Source: Curtobacterium sp. UNCCL20
GTDB taxonomy: Bacteria; Actinomycetota; Actinomycetes; Actinomycetales; Microbacteriaceae
Length of the DNA stretch: 64,000 nucleotides
Direction: 5' to 3'
Assembly: GCF_900101675.1 (NCBI RefSeq)
Contig: NZ_FNKG01000001.1
Span: 1,533,378 to 1,597,377, forward strand
Below, piece by piece: positions 1 through 8,270 of this stretch; position 1 is the stretch's first letter, and every line of letters starts with the position of its first letter. A model generated the notes under the pieces. That model did not search any database and was not told where the DNA came from. It was given only the letters and a program-made list of their open reading frames with translations. The translations under genes and the position numbers were made by a program.

Positions 1-37
1 CGCACGTTTCCGGTGTGTAACAACTTCGTCGGAGATT

Positions 38-66
38 TTGAGGGCCTTCCGACCCGCACCTATGGT
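38..66 (+). promoter_or_regulatory. Sigma-70-type promoter of the binding-protein gene
   Basis: TTGAGG (38-43) and TATGGT (61-66) are separated by exactly 17 bp. Transcription would start near 73, giving a leader of about 60 nt ahead of the GTG at 134. This is one of the few classical -35/-10 pairs in the window. Inferred from consensus only. Confidence 0.5.
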
Positions 67-133
67 TCTTGCGAACGCGCCGTGGGGCCTGCCTCCTGCA
101 CGTTCGATCACATTCCATCAGGAGGATCACAGA

Positions 134-1894
134 GTGAACATCACCAAGAAGCGGGGACGCCAGCTGCTCGGCGCCGTCGCCCTGGCCGGGGCGGCTGCTG
201 TCGTCCTCGCCGGCTGCACCACCTCTCCGAGTGCCAACGAGTCCGGTTCGGCGTCGAACAAGACCGTCACCGTCGCGCAGGTCAACGAAGTCACGTCGTT
301 CAACTACAACACCCCCCAGGGCAACCTGGACATGAACGGCATGATCAACTACATGACCCAGCCGCAGTTCGTGACGCTGGGGTCGGACTACAAGATCACG
401 CCGAACACCGACCTCGGCACGATGAAGAAGATCAGCGACGACCCGCTGACGGTCAAGTACACGCTGAACAAGGACGCGAAGTGGTCCGACGGCAAGGCGA
501 TCACCTCTGACGACCTCCTCCTGGGCTGGGCGCAGGCGTCCGGCTACTACGACTCGGCCACGCAGGACGCCGAGGGCAAGGTCACGAGCGGGACGCAGTA
601 CTTCTCCCTCGCATCGGCCTCGCCGTTCAAGACGGACTACCCGAGCGACATCACCAAGACGTCGATCACCCTGAAGTACAAGGCTCCGTACGTCGACTGG
701 AACCTCGTCAACCCGATCCAGTTCCCGGCGCACGTCGTCGCGGAAGAGGCCGGCACGACCACGAGCGACCTGCTGAAGGCGCTCAAGGACACCCCCGCGG
801 GTGACCCGTCCAAGCCTGCTCCGGCGAACGAGACCCTCAAGAAGGTCGCCGACTTCGTCAACACGGGCTACGACAAGACCAGCCTGCCGAGCGACAAGAA
901 GCTCCTCGTCTCCGGTGGCCCGCTCATGGTCTCCGCGTGGACCCCGAAGCAGTCGATGACCCTCGTGCCGAACCCCGAGTACACGGGCGACCACAAGGTC
1001 AACTTCGGCAAGCTCGTCGTCCGCTTCATCGGTGACGCCAACGCCCAGGTCACGGCCCTCCAGAACGGCGAGGTCGACGCGATCCAGCCGCAGGCCTCCG
1101 CCGACACGGTGAAGGCACTCGACGCAGCCTCCGGCGTCAAGGTCATCGAGGGCTCGCAGGTCGCCTACGACCACCTCGACCTGAACTTCGGCGCGTCCGT
1201 GTTCAAGGACGAGAACGTTCGCAAGGCCTTCCTCCTCACCATCCCGCGTGAGCAGATCCTCAAGTCGATCGTCACCCCGATCAACAAGGACGCCAAGGTC
1301 CTCGACTCGCAGCTCTACCTGCCGGGTCAGAACGGCTACGAGGAGTCGGTCAAGGCGAACGACTCCGACCAGTACTCGAAGGTCGACATCGACCAGGCGA
1401 AGAAGCTCCTGAACGGCGCCACCCCGTCGATCAAGATCCTCTACAACACCGAGAACCCGAACCGCGTGGACACGTTCCAGGCGATCCAGGCCTCGGCCGC
1501 CAAGGCCGGCATCAAGGTCGTCGACGGCGGTTCGCCGGACTGGTCCTCGCTCCTCGCGGGCGGCGACTACGACGCCTCGATCTTCGGTTGGGTCAACCCG
1601 GGTGCCGGCAACGCCGCGATCCCGCAGCTCTTCCAGACCAACAACTCGGGGAACTACAACAAGTTCGCCGACGCGGAGGCCTCGAAGCTCGCCGTCGACA
1701 CCCAGACGACGCTCGACGAGTCGAAGCTGGACGAGATGAAGCAGCAGATCGACAAGATCACGTTCGACAAGGCCTACGGCCTCCCGCTGTTCCAGAGCCC
1801 GGGGCTCTTCGCCACCGGTTCGAACCTGAAGGGCGTCGAGTACTTCGGCGGCCAGACGGGCATCTTCTGGAACGTCTGGGACTGGAAGAAGTAG
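134..1894 (+). CDS. ABC transporter substrate-binding lipoprotein, family 5 (oligopeptide/dipeptide/nickel type)
   Basis: A 586-residue binding protein that should capture peptides or a similar solute outside the membrane and hand it to the permeases encoded downstream. The N-terminus has KKRGR, a hydrophobic stretch and a lipobox LAGC with the lipidated cysteine at residue 28, followed by a Ser/Asn-rich linker. The body matches the SBP_bac_5 pattern: YTLNKDAKWSDGKAITSDD early and a C-terminal segment ending in FWNVWDWKK. The GTG start at 134 is preceded by AGGAGG at 120-125 and gives a proper lipoprotein signal; an earlier in-frame start at 38 would bury it. It is the first gene of a split ABC locus with permeases at 2128 and 3737 and the ATPase at 5523. 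LpqW of mycobacteria, encoded near typA, belongs to the same superfamily, so a non-transport role cannot be excluded. Confidence 0.93.
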   Translation: MNITKKRGRQLLGAVALAGAAAVVLAGCTTSPSANESGSASNKTVTVAQVNEVTSFNYNTPQGNLDMNGMINYMTQPQFVTLGSDYKITPNTDLGTMKKISDDPLTVKYTLNKDAKWSDGKAITSDDLLLGWAQASGYYDSATQDAEGKVTSGTQYFSLASASPFKTDYPSDITKTSITLKYKAPYVDWNLVNPIQFPAHVVAEEAGTTTSDLLKALKDTPAGDPSKPAPANETLKKVADFVNTGYDKTSLPSDKKLLVSGGPLMVSAWTPKQSMTLVPNPEYTGDHKVNFGKLVVRFIGDANAQVTALQNGEVDAIQPQASADTVKALDAASGVKVIEGSQVAYDHLDLNFGASVFKDENVRKAFLLTIPREQILKSIVTPINKDAKVLDSQLYLPGQNGYEESVKANDSDQYSKVDIDQAKKLLNGATPSIKILYNTENPNRVDTFQAIQASAAKAGIKVVDGGSPDWSSLLAGGDYDASIFGWVNPGAGNAAIPQLFQTNNSGNYNKFADAEASKLAVDTQTTLDESKLDEMKQQIDKITFDKAYGLPLFQSPGLFATGSNLKGVEYFGGQTGIFWNVWDWKK

Positions 1895-1930
1895 GCCGCA
1901 CCGGTCGCTGAACCAGCACCACACACGAGG

Positions 1931-1959
1931 GGGCGCCGGACTCGACGAGTCCGGCGCCC
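1931..1959 (+). terminator. Hairpin terminator after the binding-protein gene
   Basis: A 14-bp perfect inverted repeat (GGGCGCCGGACTCG and its complement) lies 37 nt after the stop. No T-run follows. It would attenuate rather than abolish read-through into the permeases, a common way to make binding protein in excess. Confidence 0.7.
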
Positions 1960-2052
1960 TCCCGTGAGCCGGGGCCCCGCCCGGCACCCCGCCGGAGACC
2001 CCGGCACACCGCATCTGAGCGCTGTCGAAGACGACGGCGTCGCGGGACCCAG

Positions 2053-2058
2053 TACCCT
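2053..2058 (+). promoter_or_regulatory. Possible -10 box for the first permease gene
   Basis: TACCCT lies 70 nt before the permease ATG with no clear -35. It would give a leader of about 62 nt. Weak evidence; the gene may rely on read-through past the upstream hairpin. Confidence 0.3.
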
Positions 2059-2127
2059 TGCTGCTCGGGCCGCCCGATCGGACGACCAGCAGTACGTCCC
2101 ACCACACCGGAGAGGCACCCATCGCCC

Positions 2128-3651
2128 ATGGTGAGTTTCATCGCGAGACGGATCCTCGTCTCGGTCCTCATCCTCATCGCTGCATCGTTCATCATGTACA
2201 ACCTGGCGGCGATCGCAGGAAACCCCCTGCAGGACCTCCAGAGCAGCAACTCGCCGAACCGTGACCAGCTCATCGCTGCGCGGACGGCGGCCCAGCACCT
2301 CGACATCATCCCGCCGCTCCGTTGGGGCCTGTGGATCACCGGTGTCGGCAAGTGCGTCATCGGGCAGTGCGACCTCGGCACGACGTTCAGCAACCAGCCG
2401 GTCGCCGAGCTGCTCCCGCAGGCCGTCGGGTCGACGATCCAGCTGGTGACGTTCTCGTTCATCCTGGCGATCGTCTTCGGCATCGGCCTCGGTGTCGTCA
2501 CCGCACTCCGCGTGTACTCGGGCTTCGACTACTCGATCACGCTGGTGAGCTTCTTCCTCTACTCGCTGCCGTCCTTCCTGATGGCCGTGCTCCTGAAGTC
2601 GTTCATCGCGCTGGACTACAACAACTTCCTCGTCGACCCGAAGATCCCTCCGCTGACCCTGGTGTTGATCGCGGTCATCGTCGGCCTGGTGATCCAGCTC
2701 ATCGTCGGCGGCATCCTCAAGCGACGCCTCGTGGTCGGCGCGATCAGCGCGGTCGTGACCGCCGGCATGCTCCTGCTCATGCAGGCGACCGGGTGGTTCA
2801 CGGACCCGTCGCTCGGACCGGTCTTCGTTATCCTGTTCAGTGCCGGCATCGGCCTGGCCATGGTGACGCTGCTCGCCGGGACGAAGAACCGCCGTGCCTG
2901 GCTCGTCGCGGGGATCAACGTCCTCGTCGCGATCATCTGCTACTTCGCGCTGCAGGGCCTGCTCAACGTGTCGTCCGGCGCGACGATCTTCATCCTCGCC
3001 GTCGTCACCGTCCTGGTCGGTCTCGCATCCGGCTTCTTCGTCGGTGGGCACGACCGCGGGCTGATGATGCGCATCGGTGCACTGACCGCCTTCCTGAGCG
3101 CCGGCGTGATCCTCCTCGACCGCTTCATGCGCTCGTGGATCGACTACACGCAGAACTACGTGTCGCGTCCGATCGCGACGGTGGGCTCGCAGACGCCGGG
3201 CCTCACCGGCGACTTCTGGATCACCGGCATCGACAGCTACACACACCTGCTGCTGCCGACGATCTCGCTCCTGCTCATCAGCTTCGCGAGCTACACGCGG
3301 TACTCCCGCTCGGGCATGCTCGAGGTCCTCGACCAGGACTACGTGCGCACCGCCCGCGCGAAGGGTCTGCCGGAGCGCACCGTCATCGTGCGACACGCGC
3401 TGCGCAACATGCTCATCCCGATCGCCACCCTCGTCGCGACCGACGTGGGCGCCCTCCTCGGTGGCGCGATCATCACCGAGCGGGTCTTCGCGATCTCCGG
3501 TATGGGCAGCCTGTTCAACAGCGGGCTGTCGATCACCGACGTGAACCCGGTGATGGGGTACTTCCTCGTCATCGCGATCACGGCGATCGCGTTCAACTTC
3601 CTCGCCGACCTGGCCTACTCGGCCCTCGACCCGCGGGTGCGTGTCCGATGA
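2128..3651 (+). CDS. ABC transporter permease, DppB type, with a large internal membrane insertion
   Basis: An inner-membrane permease of the peptide/nickel family. Residues 1-160 form the usual N-terminal half (ARRILVSVLILIAASFIMYNL, then periplasmic loop and helices ending in YSLPSFLMAVLLK). Residues about 375-507 carry the usual C-terminal half, with the coupling-helix EAA motif DYVRTARAKGLPERTVIVRH and the GGAIITERVF segment. Between them, residues about 165-345 form an extra hydrophobic block with roughly six predicted helices, making the protein 507 residues instead of the usual 310-340. The reading frame is open and codon use unchanged across the block, so this is not a frameshift. ATG at 2128 has GGAGAGG upstream. 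Pairs with the 3737 permease. Confidence 0.9.
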   Translation: MVSFIARRILVSVLILIAASFIMYNLAAIAGNPLQDLQSSNSPNRDQLIAARTAAQHLDIIPPLRWGLWITGVGKCVIGQCDLGTTFSNQPVAELLPQAVGSTIQLVTFSFILAIVFGIGLGVVTALRVYSGFDYSITLVSFFLYSLPSFLMAVLLKSFIALDYNNFLVDPKIPPLTLVLIAVIVGLVIQLIVGGILKRRLVVGAISAVVTAGMLLLMQATGWFTDPSLGPVFVILFSAGIGLAMVTLLAGTKNRRAWLVAGINVLVAIICYFALQGLLNVSSGATIFILAVVTVLVGLASGFFVGGHDRGLMMRIGALTAFLSAGVILLDRFMRSWIDYTQNYVSRPIATVGSQTPGLTGDFWITGIDSYTHLLLPTISLLLISFASYTRYSRSGMLEVLDQDYVRTARAKGLPERTVIVRHALRNMLIPIATLVATDVGALLGGAIITERVFAISGMGSLFNSGLSITDVNPVMGYFLVIAITAIAFNFLADLAYSALDPRVRVR

Positions 3652-3740
3652 CCGCCCCCCGGACCACGACAGTGGGCCGTCGCGTCACGAGCGCGTCCGG
3701 CCAGATCACGGCAGTGCACCCCCAGGAGGACAACCGATGA
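3648..3740 (+). CDS. Possible 30-codon coupling ORF between the two permease genes
   Basis: A short frame begins with an ATGA overlap on the stop of the upstream permease and ends with TGA overlapping the ATG of the next permease. The peptide would be basic and Thr-rich (MTAPRTTTVGRR...). It has no recognisable domain. It may only be a device to keep ribosomes on the message, or chance. The downstream gene has its own good AGGAGGA site inside this frame. Confidence 0.25.
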   Translation: MTAPRTTTVGRRVTSASGQITAVHPQEDNR

Positions 3741-4762
3741 GCACACTGCAGGGCGGGGCTCCGCTCGAACCCAACATCGGTGACGGCACCGACACCGGGA
3801 TGACACCGGGCTCGCACGAGAAGCAGCTCGGCGAGAGCCAGGGACGGATCATCCTCCGTCGCTTCCTCGCCAACCGCCTCGCCGTCATCGCGCTGGTCGT
3901 GTACGTCCTCGTGCTCGTGTTCGCCGTCTCGGCCGTCGGTCTCGGACCGATCCCGGGCTGGTGGCACTACTCGTACAAGGCGCTCGAGGACCTGCAGAAC
4001 GGCGGTGCGCCGACCTCGGACCACCCGTTCGGCCAGGACCGCATCGGCAAGGACTACTTCGCCCTGACGATGCGCGGGATCCAGAACTCCGTGCTGGTGA
4101 TGATCGTGATCGGCCTGTTCGCCACGTTCATCGGCGTCGTCGTCGGCGCGATCGCGGGCTACTTCCGCGGCACCGTCGACGCGGTGCTCATGCGCATCAC
4201 CGACATCTTCATCGTCATCCCGGCGATCGTGATCGGTGCCGTGGTCGGCAAGACGGCCAACGGCCTCGGCGCCTGGGGCCTCGCGCTCCTGCTCGGCCTG
4301 GTGTCCTGGATGGTCATCGCGCGCCTGGTCCGTGCCGAGTTCCTGTCGCTCCGCGAGCGCGAGTTCGTCGAGGCGGCCCGGGTCGCCGGTGCGTCCGACA
4401 TCCGCATCATCTTCCGGCACATCCTGCCGAACGCGATCGGCGTGATCATCGTCTCCGCGACGCTGCTCATCGCCTCCGCGATCCTGCTCGAGACGGCCCT
4501 GAGCTACCTCGGCTACGGCATCAAGGCACCGGACTCGTCGCTGGGTCTCCTCATCAGCCAGAACCAGTCGGCGTTCCAGACCCGCCCGTACCTGTTCTGG
4601 TGGCCGGCATCGTTCATCGTGCTGCTCGCGCTCTGCGTGAACTTCATCGGTGACGGCCTGCGCGACGCGTTCGACCCGCGTTCGAAGCGGTTCAGCCTCC
4701 GCAAGACCCGCGAGGCGAGCGCCCCCGAGAACACGTCCGGCTCGGAGATGATCAGCGCGTGA
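3737..4762 (+). CDS. ABC transporter permease, DppC type
   Basis: Second permease of the importer, 341 residues. It has a cytoplasmic N-terminus, a first helix near residue 55 (LAVIALVVYVLVLVFAVSAV), the HPFGQDRIGKDYF segment typical of DppC proteins, then helices and the EAA coupling loop REREFVEAARVAGASDIRII. The C-terminal GDGLRDAFDPRSKR is a family hallmark. ATG at 3737 is chosen because AGGAGGA lies at 3724-3730; a start at 3641 would add an unconserved tail overlapping the upstream gene. Unlike the first permease it has normal length and no insertion. It is the last forward-strand gene before a reverse-strand interruption. Confidence 0.93.
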   Translation: MSTLQGGAPLEPNIGDGTDTGMTPGSHEKQLGESQGRIILRRFLANRLAVIALVVYVLVLVFAVSAVGLGPIPGWWHYSYKALEDLQNGGAPTSDHPFGQDRIGKDYFALTMRGIQNSVLVMIVIGLFATFIGVVVGAIAGYFRGTVDAVLMRITDIFIVIPAIVIGAVVGKTANGLGAWGLALLLGLVSWMVIARLVRAEFLSLREREFVEAARVAGASDIRIIFRHILPNAIGVIIVSATLLIASAILLETALSYLGYGIKAPDSSLGLLISQNQSAFQTRPYLFWWPASFIVLLALCVNFIGDGLRDAFDPRSKRFSLRKTREASAPENTSGSEMISA

Positions 4763-4776
4763 CGTCCCCCCGTGTC

Positions 4777-5406
4777 CTAGCGTGCCGCGATGGCGAACCA
4801 GCCGCCGACGGCGGTCGCCGCGAGCAGCACGATCGACGCCCAGTGCAGCGTGATCGGCACGCGCACGCTGTCGGCGGTGCCCAGCTCGATGGCCTCGCGT
4901 TCGCGCAGGTCGTCCCAGCGCTGGCGGATCAGGTACGCCGCGTCGCCCGACGCAGTGGTCAGCAGGTCGCCCGCTCGGCGGTTGCCGTCCTCGGCGTCGG
5001 GGACGACCCGGCCGTGACGCTGGTTCTGTCGGCGGGCGAGGGCGACCCCGGCTCGACCGGGCGCCGGCGCGGCCCACACGGACACGCGGCGGTTCGGCGT
5101 GACGAGCGTCAGGGCGAAGCGCGTGTCGACGTGCACGAGCGCCGCCCAGGGCACCCGCGCCGTGTGGAAGACGTTGACGACCTCGATGCCGTCGTCCTCC
5201 ACCACCAGGCGCGGACGCCAGAGCGCGACCCAGCCGAGCAGGGCGCCGAACGCCGTCGGCACGAGTGCGAGCGCGCGGTCCTCCCACGTCCGGTCGTTCA
5301 GCACGGTCGTGACGAAGAGCAGGGCCACGATCAGCCAGAGGGCGATCGCCAGTCCGCGGTTGAACTTGGACACGAACACATCGCGCGTCGTCGAGGGGGC
5401 AGGCAT
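4777..5406 (-). CDS. PH-like domain membrane protein (unknown function)
   Basis: A 209-residue protein with two N-terminal membrane helices (GLAIALWLIVALLFVTTVL and ALVPTAFGALLGWVALW), then a bacterial PH-like segment beginning RPRLVVEDDGIEVVN and PWAALVHVDTRFALTL, and one C-terminal helix. Its job is unknown. The ATG at 5406 has GGAGG just upstream. It faces and nearly abuts the permease gene (14 nt between stops) and so splits the ABC locus. The gene at 7716-8270 has the same architecture (two helices, the WRPR junction, PH-like strand pattern, final helix), suggesting paralogues. Confidence 0.75.
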   Translation of the reverse strand: MPAPSTTRDVFVSKFNRGLAIALWLIVALLFVTTVLNDRTWEDRALALVPTAFGALLGWVALWRPRLVVEDDGIEVVNVFHTARVPWAALVHVDTRFALTLVTPNRRVSVWAAPAPGRAGVALARRQNQRHGRVVPDAEDGNRRAGDLLTTASGDAAYLIRQRWDDLREREAIELGTADSVRVPITLHWASIVLLAATAVGGWFAIAAR

Positions 5407-5522
5407 GCCTCCATCGTCGCAGGTCGGGGCCTCCGTGCCCGACGCCTGCACCCCCGGCGTCAGCGCTCCTCCATCACCACCCACGCGGTCGCCACGAGCG
5501 ACCGGGAAAGGACCGGACGTCG

Positions 5523-7304
5523 TTGAGCACGCCCGCCTCCGCGGCCACCACCCCGGCCGCCACCAGCACCCCCGTCGTCAAGGTCTCCGGACTCGACGTC
5601 GACTTCGCGGTCGACGATGTCTGGACGCCCGCGGTCAAGCAGCTGTCCTACGAGATCCAGTCGGGCGAGGTCCTCGCCCTCGTGGGTGAGTCCGGTTCCG
5701 GCAAGTCCGTGAGCTCGATGTCGATCCTCGGCCTCCTGCCGCGGAACGCCCGCGTGAACGGCTCGATCGAGTTCCAGGGCACCGAGCTCCTCGGCCTCCG
5801 CTCGGCCCAGCTGCGCGAGTACCGCGGCAAGGAGATCGCGGTCATCTTCCAGGAGCCGATGACGGCCCTGAACCCGGTCTTCACGGTGGGGTCGCAGATC
5901 GTCGAGACCCTCCGCATCCACTACGGCATCTCGCCGAGTGAGGCGAAGGACCGCGCGATCGAGCTCCTCACCATGGTCGAGATGCCCGACCCGCAGAAGG
6001 CGTTCGACTCGTACCCGCACCAGCTCTCCGGCGGGCAGCGGCAGCGCGCGATGATCGCGCAGTCGATCTCGTGCGACCCGAAGCTCCTCATCGCCGACGA
6101 GCCGACGACCGCCCTCGACGTGACGGTGCAGGCCGAGATCCTCGACCTCATCCGTGACCTCGCGGGCAAGCTCGGCAGCGCGGTCCTCCTCATCACCCAC
6201 GACATGGGCGTCGTCGCCGACCTCGCCGACCGCATCGTGGTCATGCAGCAGGGTGTGGCCGTCGAGACCGGCACCGTCCGCGACGTCTTCGCGGCGCCGC
6301 AGCACGAGTACACGCAGACCCTCCTCGACGCGGTGCCCCGCCTGGGCCAGGCCGGTGACGTCGTCATCGACCTCACCGAGACCCTCGAGGCCGTCGTCGA
6401 GCAGGAGTCGAGCGCTCCCGTCACGACGAACGCGACGCTCCTGCACACCGACGTCGTCGCGACCCTCGGGCCGCCCGTCCTCGAGTTCAGCAACGTCGTC
6501 ATCGAGTACCCGGGCCGAGGCCGTGTGAAGGCGTTCCGCGCCATCGACGGGGTCGATCTGACGGTGCACGAGGGTGAGGTCGTCGGGCTCGTCGGCGAGT
6601 CGGGTTCCGGCAAGTCGACCCTCGGCCGTGCCGCGATCGGTCTGCTGCCGATCACGTCCGGCAAGCTCGACGTCACCGGCGTCGACCTCTCGAAGCCGAC
6701 CCGCTCGCTCGTCCGCCAGGTGCACCAGAACGCGGGCATCGTGTTCCAGGACCCGTCGTCGTCGCTGAACCCGCGCATGACGATCGGGCAGTCGATCGGT
6801 GAACCGCTGCTGCTCGGCAAGGGCATGAAGGGCCGCGAGCTCGAGCGCGAGGTCGAGTCCCTCCTCGAGGCCGTGCGGCTGCCGACGACGTACTCGACGC
6901 GCTTCCCGCACGAGCTCTCCGGTGGGCAGAAGCAGCGCATCGGCATCGCCCGTGCGCTCGCGCTCCGCCCGAAGCTGCTCATCGCGGACGAGCCGACGTC
7001 CGCGCTCGACGTGTCGGTGCAGGCGACCGTCCTCGAGCTGCTGAAGGACCTGCAGCGCGAGTTCAACTTCGCCTGCCTGTTCGTCACGCACGACCTGGCC
7101 GTCATCGACGTGCTCGCCGACCGGATCGCGGTGCTGCACCACGGGCACCTCGCCGAGGTCGGCACGCGTGACCAGATCCTGCGCGACCCGCAGGACCCGT
7201 ACACGCAGCGGCTCATCGCCGCGGTGCCGCTGCCGGACCCGGACGTCCAGCGCGAGCGTCGCGAGCTGCGTCGCCAGATCCTGGCTGCCGGCTCCGACGA
7301 GTAG
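5523..7304 (+). CDS. ABC transporter ATP-binding protein with two ATPase domains (DppD-DppF fusion type)
   Basis: A 593-residue cytoplasmic motor carrying both ATPase halves of a peptide importer. Domain 1 has Walker A GESGSGKS (about residues 55-62), signature LSGGQRQRAMIAQS and Walker B LLIADEPTTALD. Domain 2 has Walker A GESGSGKST (about 357), signature LSGGQKQRIGIARA and Walker B LLIADEPTSALD. The second half ends in the oligopeptide-type segment DPQDPYTQRLIAAVPLPDP. TTG at 5523 follows AAAGGA with about 10 nt spacing and begins a sensible N-terminus. The gene lies 761 nt from the permeases, behind the reverse-strand PH-like gene, so it probably has its own promoter, which I could not identify. 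Confidence 0.93.
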   Translation: MSTPASAATTPAATSTPVVKVSGLDVDFAVDDVWTPAVKQLSYEIQSGEVLALVGESGSGKSVSSMSILGLLPRNARVNGSIEFQGTELLGLRSAQLREYRGKEIAVIFQEPMTALNPVFTVGSQIVETLRIHYGISPSEAKDRAIELLTMVEMPDPQKAFDSYPHQLSGGQRQRAMIAQSISCDPKLLIADEPTTALDVTVQAEILDLIRDLAGKLGSAVLLITHDMGVVADLADRIVVMQQGVAVETGTVRDVFAAPQHEYTQTLLDAVPRLGQAGDVVIDLTETLEAVVEQESSAPVTTNATLLHTDVVATLGPPVLEFSNVVIEYPGRGRVKAFRAIDGVDLTVHEGEVVGLVGESGSGKSTLGRAAIGLLPITSGKLDVTGVDLSKPTRSLVRQVHQNAGIVFQDPSSSLNPRMTIGQSIGEPLLLGKGMKGRELEREVESLLEAVRLPTTYSTRFPHELSGGQKQRIGIARALALRPKLLIADEPTSALDVSVQATVLELLKDLQREFNFACLFVTHDLAVIDVLADRIAVLHHGHLAEVGTRDQILRDPQDPYTQRLIAAVPLPDPDVQRERRELRRQILAAGSDE

Positions 7305-7333
7305 GCCACGAGGCCGGCGTACGCCGACCCCGA

Positions 7334-7370
7334 ACGACATCCCCGCGTCCTACGACGTCGGGGATGTCGT
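7334..7370 (+). terminator. Hairpin terminator after the ATPase gene
   Basis: ACGACATCCCC and its exact complement form an 11-bp stem with a 15-nt loop, followed by CGTTT. It lies 30 nt after the stop and fits an intrinsic terminator. Confidence 0.7.
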
Positions 7371-7379
7371 CGTTTGCAA

Positions 7380-7691
7380 GCGCGCGCCGTGGGCGCTCCT
7401 TCCCATCGCGCGTGCAGTAGGAAGCGGAATCGCGCGTACCAGGTCGAAAGGAATGGCCTGGTACGCGCGATTCGGCCTGGTATGCGCGAAACGGCCCACG
7501 GCAGGCCTGGAGGCGCGGTTCCAGCCCGGCAGGCGCCTCCAGGCCTCGCATGCGCGCGCCGTGGGTGCTCCTTCCCATCGCGCGTGCAGTAGGAAGCGGA
7601 ATCGCGCGTACCAGGTCGAAAGGAATGGCCTGGTGCGCGCGGTTCGGCCTGGTATGCGCGAAACGGCCCACGGTAGGCCTGGAGGCGCGGT
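7380..7691. repeat. Two direct copies of a 140-nt hairpin-rich unit, 172 nt apart
   Basis: Positions 7380-7519 and 7552-7691 are near-identical. Each unit holds an inner inverted repeat; in copy 1 it is a perfect 14-bp stem (7430-7443 with 7457-7470), while copy 2 has two mismatches in the right arm. Outer segments GCCGTGGG and CCCACGGC also pair in each copy. The spacer contains a GGAGGCGC palindrome. No coding potential is convincing on either strand: the open frames here are repeats of the DNA itself. Confidence 0.9.
7503..7546. repeat. GGAGGCGC palindrome (dispersed family)
   Basis: AGGCCTGGAGGCGC (7503-7516) and its exact complement (7533-7546) form a 14-bp stem. This is one of six paired copies of the same motif in the window, all outside genes. 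It sits between the two 140-nt units. Confidence 0.8.
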
Positions 7692-7715
7692 GCACCCCCG
7701 CCCCGCACGCTGCGG

Positions 7716-8270
7716 TCAGAGCTGCGCGGCCGCCATGGACGCGGCGACGCCGAGGACGATCATCGCGAGGACCGTCCAGCCGTGGGTGCGGTGCGTGATC
7801 GGCGCAGCCGTCACGGTCGCCGGGGGTGGGCCGTCCTGTGTGGGCGGGGCGGGCACGAAGGCCAGCATGCGCTCGGCCGCGGTGTCGACGTCGAGGTGAT
7901 CCGCGCCTCCAGGCTGTCCGTCGACCAGTGCGCGGAGGCGGGCCGTCCTGCGTGTGGCGAGCCAGGTGCGGCGCACGCCCTCGCTCGAGACGACCTCGAT
8001 GCCGTACTTGGTGCGGACCTCCGTGACGCGGCGCCAGGTGTACGTGCTGGTGCGGCGGACGTCCACGATGCGGAGGTGCTCCGGCGTGAGCTCGAAGCGC
8101 GGACGCCAGAGGACGGCCCAGGCAACGAACGCGATGAACAGGCTGGGGACGGGCGTGAGCCACGGCGAGCCGCCGCTCAGGAGGGCGATCGGGACGAGGG
8201 CGACGGCGACCACCCACAGGACGACGGCGAGCAGGCGCATGCCGGGGGCGACGATCGTGGTGGTCTGCAC
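7716..8270 (-). CDS. PH-like domain membrane protein, relative of the 4777-5406 product
   Basis: A 184-residue protein of unknown function. It has N-terminal helices (LLAVVLWVVAVALVPIALL and PSLFIAFVAWAVLW), the RPRFELTPEHLRIVDVRR strand region of a bacterial PH-like fold, a low-complexity Pro-rich stretch and a C-terminal helix. Helix order and the WRPR junction match the protein at 4777-5406. The GTG at 8270 has no ribosome site, but TAACCT sits 8 nt before it, fitting a leaderless transcript. The 16-nt segment bearing that -10 box is repeated 52 nt further upstream. Confidence 0.7.
   Translation of the reverse strand: MQTTTIVAPGMRLLAVVLWVVAVALVPIALLSGGSPWLTPVPSLFIAFVAWAVLWRPRFELTPEHLRIVDVRRTSTYTWRRVTEVRTKYGIEVVSSEGVRRTWLATRRTARLRALVDGQPGGADHLDVDTAAERMLAFVPAPPTQDGPPPATVTAAPITHRTHGWTVLAMIVLGVAASMAAAQL

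Noticed and set aside
2590-3200. Frameshift or gene fusion error in the first permease
   Set aside because: The extra block stays in frame with the same codon bias and is hydrophobic throughout, with no internal start or stop.
7380-7700. Insertion sequence
   Set aside because: No transposase frame, terminal inverted repeats or target-site duplication could be found around the 140-nt copies.
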